Positions 59,150-64,000 of a stretch of 64,000 nucleotides of DNA are shown here, in pieces (position 1 is the first letter of the stretch; the number at the start of each line of letters is the position of its first letter). This DNA comes from Carnegiea gigantea. Lineage: Eukaryota > Streptophyta > Magnoliopsida > Caryophyllales > Cactaceae. Under the pieces are notes generated by a model. The model saw nothing but the letters and a program-made list of their open reading frames with translations. It was not told the origin of the DNA and ran no database searches. The stretch spans positions 84,501-148,500 of the forward strand of contig JAKOGI010001577.1 of the NCBI GenBank assembly GCA_029747015.1, in the 5' to 3' direction. A program made the position numbers and the translations under genes.

Positions 59150-60255
59150 TCACTTAACGCGTTTTGTAGTTCTATAGTAGTCCAACAACTCGTCTTTGAT
59201 GTTCTCCTCATGGCACATAACGTTCACTTTCAAGAACCTCTGTTCTGACATCCTCAATGCCCCGAACATCTTGGGTCCATCTATCCGTGGGGAAAGACCC
59301 ATGCCTTGCATCTTTCTAGCCAAGAGAACTCGATGCTCCAATAAAACTTCCAAACTCGAATACAGCAAAAGCGGATAAACAAGTACTGATTACTTCATTG
59401 TACCCAACACAAATGTGATGTTCCGTTGAGCCTTGTCTAGAGAAAGCATCATGAGCAGTGGAGAGCGGCCAAAAAGTTGCAACACGCGATCCTCTGAAAA
59501 CCCAAACTTCTCAAGATTTGTAACCTTTTCACAAATTGTCTCAATACGTGAGACAACCATTATTGTGACCACGTACTTGTACAATTTCGATTCCTTTGAC
59601 ACCCCCATCCTCCTTATATAGTCTAATTTTTCCTCGCTCATGTTAGTCCGCGAAAACAACGTTGGCTGAGACAAGAGCATGGAAATCAAGTCACTTCTAT
59701 TGATACCCATGCCCTCATACAATGAGATGACAGACTTAACAGTCTTTTCAAAGTCATACATCAACAGAGGGGGATTTCTAACAATAGCTTTAAGGAAAAG
59801 CTCTGTCAACCCAAACAAAGTACGTAACTCTTCAACCCTTGCCTCAAAGTAGCGATTAAGACGGCAATTCAAAAATTGAGGACGACAGTTGATCATCTTC
59901 ACAAGGTCAGAAGATCGTACTCCCAACTCACTCAGAAAATTCAGTTTAGATTCAAGAACAGATCCATTAGCCTTGCGCAATGAAGGCTGCCTACTGAAGA
60001 CCTTATTTATGTCATCTTCACTACAACCCCATTTCCTGAAACCAGAGCAGCATCTTTTGGGCACTCCCTCACATCTTCCACAACACCAGGAACCCTCTCA
60101 CCCAAACCAGAAACTGAAATACAGGTAGTTGTGACTCTTGTGCAGAAGAAAAAGGCTTGTAAATTTGAAGTTTCAATACAACCATAGTCCCATAAAATAA
60201 ATCTCCTCCTCTGAATGCCCAGAAAATTCCTAAATAAATGAGCTTGACACTTCAT
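59150..60255 (-). pseudogene. mTERF-family gene, broken
   Basis: The minus strand encodes a plant mTERF protein, apparently in one exon: a basic N-terminus likely for organelle import (MKCQAHLFRNFLGIQRRRF), then helical repeats (KWGCSEDDINKVFSRQPSLR, FLSELGVRSSDLVKMI, ESKLYKYVVTIMVVSRIE, FGFSEDRVLQLFGRSPLLMM). The C-terminal part RKMQGMGLSPRIDGP and RMSEQRFLKVNVM ends at 59150. A one-base loss near 60040 separates the start (which has DAALV) from the body (FRKWGC). A TAA (59392-59390) interrupts the frame after VLGTMK, and a few residues seem missing there. mTERF proteins bind nucleic acid in mitochondria or plastids and act in transcription or RNA processing. The breaks suggest a pseudogene; one more Copia insertion lies just upstream. 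Confidence 0.85.
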
Positions 60256-60420
60256 ATAACCTCAAAATCAATACCAATGAATCGAGCAATGAACCCCTAC
60301 TCAAATTTAGTGTTTAAATCGTGCAATCCCATTCCAGAATCCATTCTTCTGAAAAACCCCAGTTCACAATTTATACGTCAGACTAAAAAATAGGACTAAA
60401 ACTGAAAACAATACAAGAGA

Positions 60421-60652
60421 TGTAAATATTAAAGGAGGAACAGAAGGATGAACCCTCAATGATTTTTGTGTATATTTTTTAGAGCCAGAACATACAAGAT
60501 ATATATACATGCTAGTCACGGCTACCTTGTGCCGCCATATCCTCGCTTGGGAATCAAGTTGATTGCGATCCTATTTCTAAAGATATACCACTTCCGCATA
60601 TACAAGGATTCTAATCACACAATAATTCTATTTTGTATATCTTTCCTTAACA
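60421..60652 (-). repeat. Copia 3' LTR (about 232 bp)
   Basis: On the minus strand it starts TGTTAAGGAAAGATATACAA right after the purine tract TTGAGGGGGAG (60663-60653) and probably ends ATTTACA at 60421. The partner LTR is outside the window, so the outer end is inferred. Confidence 0.7.
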
Positions 60653-61057
60653 CTCCCCCTCAAGTTGGAGCATGGGGGTTCACTACGCCCAACTTGCTTT
60701 TGAGGAATTGAAACTGCAACTTGCCCAAAGCTTTGGTGAAAATGTCTACAATCTAATACTTGGAAGGCATGTATGCTGTCTCAAGGTCCTTGGAGAGAAG
60801 CCGTTCACGAATAAAATGACAGTCCATCTCAATATGTTTGGTTCGCTCATAAAAGACTGGATTTTTTGCAATGTGTAAGGCTGCCTAATTATCACAATAG
60901 AGCTTCATAGGCTTGTGAAGAAACACCCCTAAAGAAGCAAGAAATGAATTAATCCATATTAATTCACTTGTGACGTTAGCCATAGCACGATACTCAGCTT
61001 CTGCAGAGGATCTGGACACAGTAGTCTGCTTTTTTGTCTTCCAGGAAACAGGTGACC

Positions 61058-62004
61058 TGTTACGGATTTGACCAGTTACAAGATATGGGACTTGTCCCAT
61101 ATCAGTTGTATGGGCAACTGATGAGGGGTTTATAGACTACATGGGCTCTCTTTTCTAATAGGCTAATCTTTTGGGATGAATTATCCTGTTTGGTCTGTAA
61201 CAATTGGTATCAGAGCCAACTCGGAGTGGTGGCCCACGGAGTGGCGGCCTGGGGGAGCCAGCCGTGACCAACGTGGCCGTGACAAACAAGGACTCAGAGT
61301 GGTGGCCCATGGAGTGGTGGCCTGGGAAAGAGCCAGCCGTGACCAACGTGGCCGTGACCAACGAGAACTCGGAGTAGCGGCCCACGGAGTGGTGGCCTGG
61401 GAAAGCCAACTGTGACCAACGTGGACATTGGCCCTTAAGGGGGGTCGAATGTTACGGATTTGACCAGTTACAAGGTATGGGACTTGTCCCACATCGATTG
61501 TATGGGCAACTGATGAGGGGTTTATAGACCAAATGGGCTCTCTCTCCTAATAGGCTAGTCTTTTGGGATGAGTTCTCCTGTTTGGTCTGTAACAATTAGT
61601 ATCAGAGCCAACTCGGAGTGGTGGCGTGGGGTAGTCAGCCGTGACCAACGTGGTCGTGACCAACGAGGACTCGGAGTGGTGGCCTGGGAGAGTCAGCCGT
61701 GACCAACGTGGCCATGACCAACGAGGACACGGAGCGGTGGCCCACGGAGTGGTGGCATGGGAAAGAGCCAGCCATGACCAACGTGGCCGTGACCAATGAG
61801 AACTCTTAGTGGTGGCCCAGAGTGGTGGCCTGGGAAAGCCAGCCATGACCGGGGTCGAATGTTACGGATTTGATCAGTTACAAGGTATGAGACTTGTCCC
61901 ATATCAGTTGTATGGGCAACTGATGAGGGGTTTATAGACCAAATGGGCTCTCTCTCCTAATAGGCTAGTCTTTTGGGATGAGTTCTCCTGTTTGGTCTGT
62001 AACA
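61058..62004 (+). mobile_element. Composite TRIM with three LTRs inserted in the Copia RNase H
   Basis: Three 145-bp LTRs (61058-61202, 61450-61594, 61860-62004) start TGTTACGGATTTGA and end GGTCTGTAACA. The first two are followed by a tRNA-Met primer site (TGGTATCAGAGCC, TAGTATCAGAGCC). The two inner segments are 247 and 265 bp. The whole is flanked by the perfect duplication TGACC (61053-61057 and 62005-62009). A purine tract (AAGGGGGGTCG) precedes the second LTR. Open frames in this stretch are not genes. Confidence 0.95.
61220..61430. repeat. GC-rich minisatellite in TRIM interior
   Basis: Repeats of about 75 bp built from GGAGTGGTGGCC, GGGAAAGCCAGCC and GTGACCAACGTGGCC recur here and at 61612-61850. 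Unit number differs between the two interiors. Confidence 0.85.
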
Positions 62005-64000
62005 TGACCCACCTATTGTAACGAAGTACCCAGTTAGGGACCTTCTAGTGAGCGGACATGCCCCCCAATCAGAATCACAGTAGGCATATACTTGTAAATC
62101 TGAATCACTCTTCAAAAATAGGCCTTGTCCTGGATTTCCTTTTAGGTATCTCAAAAGACGGAGGGCTGCTTTCATATGCTCTTTCTTTAGCTCTTGCATA
62201 AATTGGGATAGAACATGGACAGCATAACACAATTCTGGTCTGGTGATGGTAAGATAAATGAGTCTTCCAATCAGCCTCCGATATCGTGTTAGATCAGTAA
62301 GGGGAAGTCTATCTGCTAAAGCCAACTAATGATTTGTTTCCATTGGAAACTCCACAGGCTTAGATCCAAGAAGTCCACATTCATCAATAATTTCTAAAGC
62401 ATATTTCCACTGACATAGGAATAATCCTCGCGGAGTTCTAGCAACTTCTAACCCTAGGAAATACTTTAAGGGCCCTAAGTCCTTAATATGAAAACATTTG
62501 TTCAAGTCAGTTTTGAACTTTGCACATGCTTCAGTGTTATTTCCTCTGAGTACTAAATCATCCACATATACTAAGAGCGCCATGAAAACTTCACATCTCT
62601 TATAGGTAAATAGGGAGTAATCTGCATATGACTTGCTAAAACCATATTCCATCAATTTGGAAGATAGCTTAGCAAACCATTATCGAGGAGCTTGCTTTAG
62701 TCCACACAAAGACTTGCGAAATCTGCATACCTTCTTGGAATTTGGATCTTTGAAACCTAGAGGCATGGTCATGTAGACTTCTTGATCTAGGTCTCCATGT
62801 AGGAAGGCATTATTTACATCCATCTAATGTAATTCCCAACCTTTAGCAACGACAACTGAGAGAAAACACCGTACACTTACCATCTTGGCGACAGGTGCAA
62901 AAGTCTCGTGATAGTCGAAACCCTCAATCTGTTCATCTCCTCGAATTACAAGCCTTGTCTTATAGTGCTCAATGGATCCATCAGAGTGGTACTTGACTTT
63001 ATATACCCATTTGCAGTTGATGGGCTTCCTCCCGGGGGGCAAATCTTCAATTGTCCATGTTTTGTTTACCTTCAATGCCTCAATTTCTTTGAACATCGCT
63101 TCTCTCCAATGTACATTCTTTACAGCTTCATGAAAGTACCTAGGCTCAACAATTTTTGTAATTGCAGCTAAATAGTTTCTATGCGCGTTAGAAAAATTTG
63201 CACATGTAATATAATTTGCTATATGATACGGTTTACCTGAGAAGGCTTTTTGGACTGGGCTAAACATAGAGGAGGGGTCTTTGGACTTGGCTAAGTAGCA
63301 TAAATAATCTTCTAAATGACTTGGTGTCACGACCCAGGTTCTCATTCTGCCGGATCTGGCTACTCCTCCTGTCTCTGGGCTCTGCGGTTGCTCCTGTCAG
63401 CCCACAGAATCTGGGCTATATTCTATGTCTGGATTCTGTGATGAGTCAGTGCCCTGTGTTCAACCCAGATCACTGTTCCTAGCCTCACACTGTGGCAACT
63501 CGGTTGCAAAATCCCGTGGCCCATTTCTTTTTCCAGGCCTGCATGAGTCAGGCGCTTCGCTCAACGTATCTCGCTGCTCATTCGTTGCTGGCTCTGGTCA
63601 CGTGTTTGTCTCAGCCCATCTTGTTCGGATCTTGGATCGTCATGTCGAGCAGGCTCTTTATCATCATACACACCATAGATCAGAGGCAATCTTTCCTTAT
63701 GAATTGCATCTCCTTTAATTCCTTAGGATTGCTCAAAAGGAAAATTCTTCTTTTGAAATATTACGTCTCTACTCACAAAGACTTCCCCGGTCTCTAGATC
63801 CTATACTTTCCATCCCTTCTTCCCAAAGGGATATCCTAAAATAAGCACTTTCTACTACGTGAAGCAAATTTATCTTTTTGCCTTTGAAATCGATGCACAT
63901 AACAGAGACAACCAAGCACCTTAATGTTATCATAAGTTGGTTTGGCTCTAAATAAAATTTCACAAGGTGTTTTCCCTTGTAAAATGAAAGTAGGGGTCCT

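Larger units (their letters stand above)
60653..64000 (-). pseudogene. Ty1/Copia polyprotein, partial, broken and interrupted
   Basis: From the right edge on the minus strand: integrase C-terminal region (63990-63740: AKPTYDNIKVLG-like in shifted frame, VLGCLCYVHRF), a linker (63740-63300), and reverse transcriptase ([69 protein letters not shown], the active site LLVYVDDL, HIKDLGPLKYFLGLE). RNase H follows (YAYCDSDWGACPLTRRSLTG) and resumes after the TRIM (WKTKKQTTVSRSSAEAEYRA). Stops: TAG before MDV (near 62826) and TAA before WFAK (near 62683), plus shifts. The 5' end lies beyond 64000. Confidence 0.9.

Noticed and set aside
61155..61902. Long GC-rich open frames on both strands
   Set aside because: They are produced by the TRIM minisatellite and have no protein similarity.

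Overview
This is repeat-dense nuclear DNA from a flowering plant, probably a eudicot. It is AT-rich, has GT-AG introns, and holds plant Ty3/Gypsy (Athila/Tat-type and chromovirus) and Ty1/Copia elements, two TRIMs, RTE-type LINE pieces, CACTA, hAT-like and Mutator-like DNA transposons, and fragments of plant gene families (Myb/SANT-like, FAR1-like, ULP1-like, mTERF). No intact host gene was found. Every recognisable coding region carries stops, frameshifts or truncation. No rRNA, convincing tRNA gene, CRISPR array or bacterial-type operon is present.

Layout. 1-2531 (-): Myb/SANT-like gene with an in-frame stop. 2583-3662: CACTA element with 12-bp inverted ends and a CGA target duplication. 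3663-7198: old repeats, LTR-like sequence and a ~77-bp tandem array. 7199-13526 (+): LTR element E1, gag only, inserted in that array. 13527-14280: rest of the array and other degenerate tandem repeats. About 15400-40510: a Mutator-like element (MULE) with long inverted ends, a FAR1-type transposase pseudogene (+, 16541-19519) and a convergent ULP1-type protease pseudogene (-, 19990-22460). A ~100-bp tandem array inside the MULE is split by Gypsy element E3 (-, 22607-39090, TSD CCACT). E3's own 5' LTR is split by gag-only element E2 (+, 31114-37984). 40560-48780: head-to-head remnants of Athila/Tat-like elements (E4', E4, E5). 48880-55800: an RTE LINE 3' end with a 20-bp target duplication, a MITE, a hAT-like element, a 534-bp TRIM, an RTE LINE coding fragment and a chromovirus gag/PBS/LTR edge. 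59150-60255 (-): mTERF pseudogene. 60421-64000 (-): Copia element running off the right edge, its RNase H region split by a three-LTR TRIM (61058-62004, TSD TGACC).

How the parts relate. E1, E2 and E3 share a tRNA-Asp-type primer site, similar LTR starts, an internal purine block and a conserved block before the 3' purine tract. E3 carries pol relics; E1 and E2 carry only the second half of gag plus an extension. The simplest reading is non-autonomous (TR-GAG-like) families once mobilised by E3-like partners. The MULE, with transposase and ULP1-like protease, is the other system-like unit. Both are decayed. All work was by eye; boundaries given as approximate need alignment.
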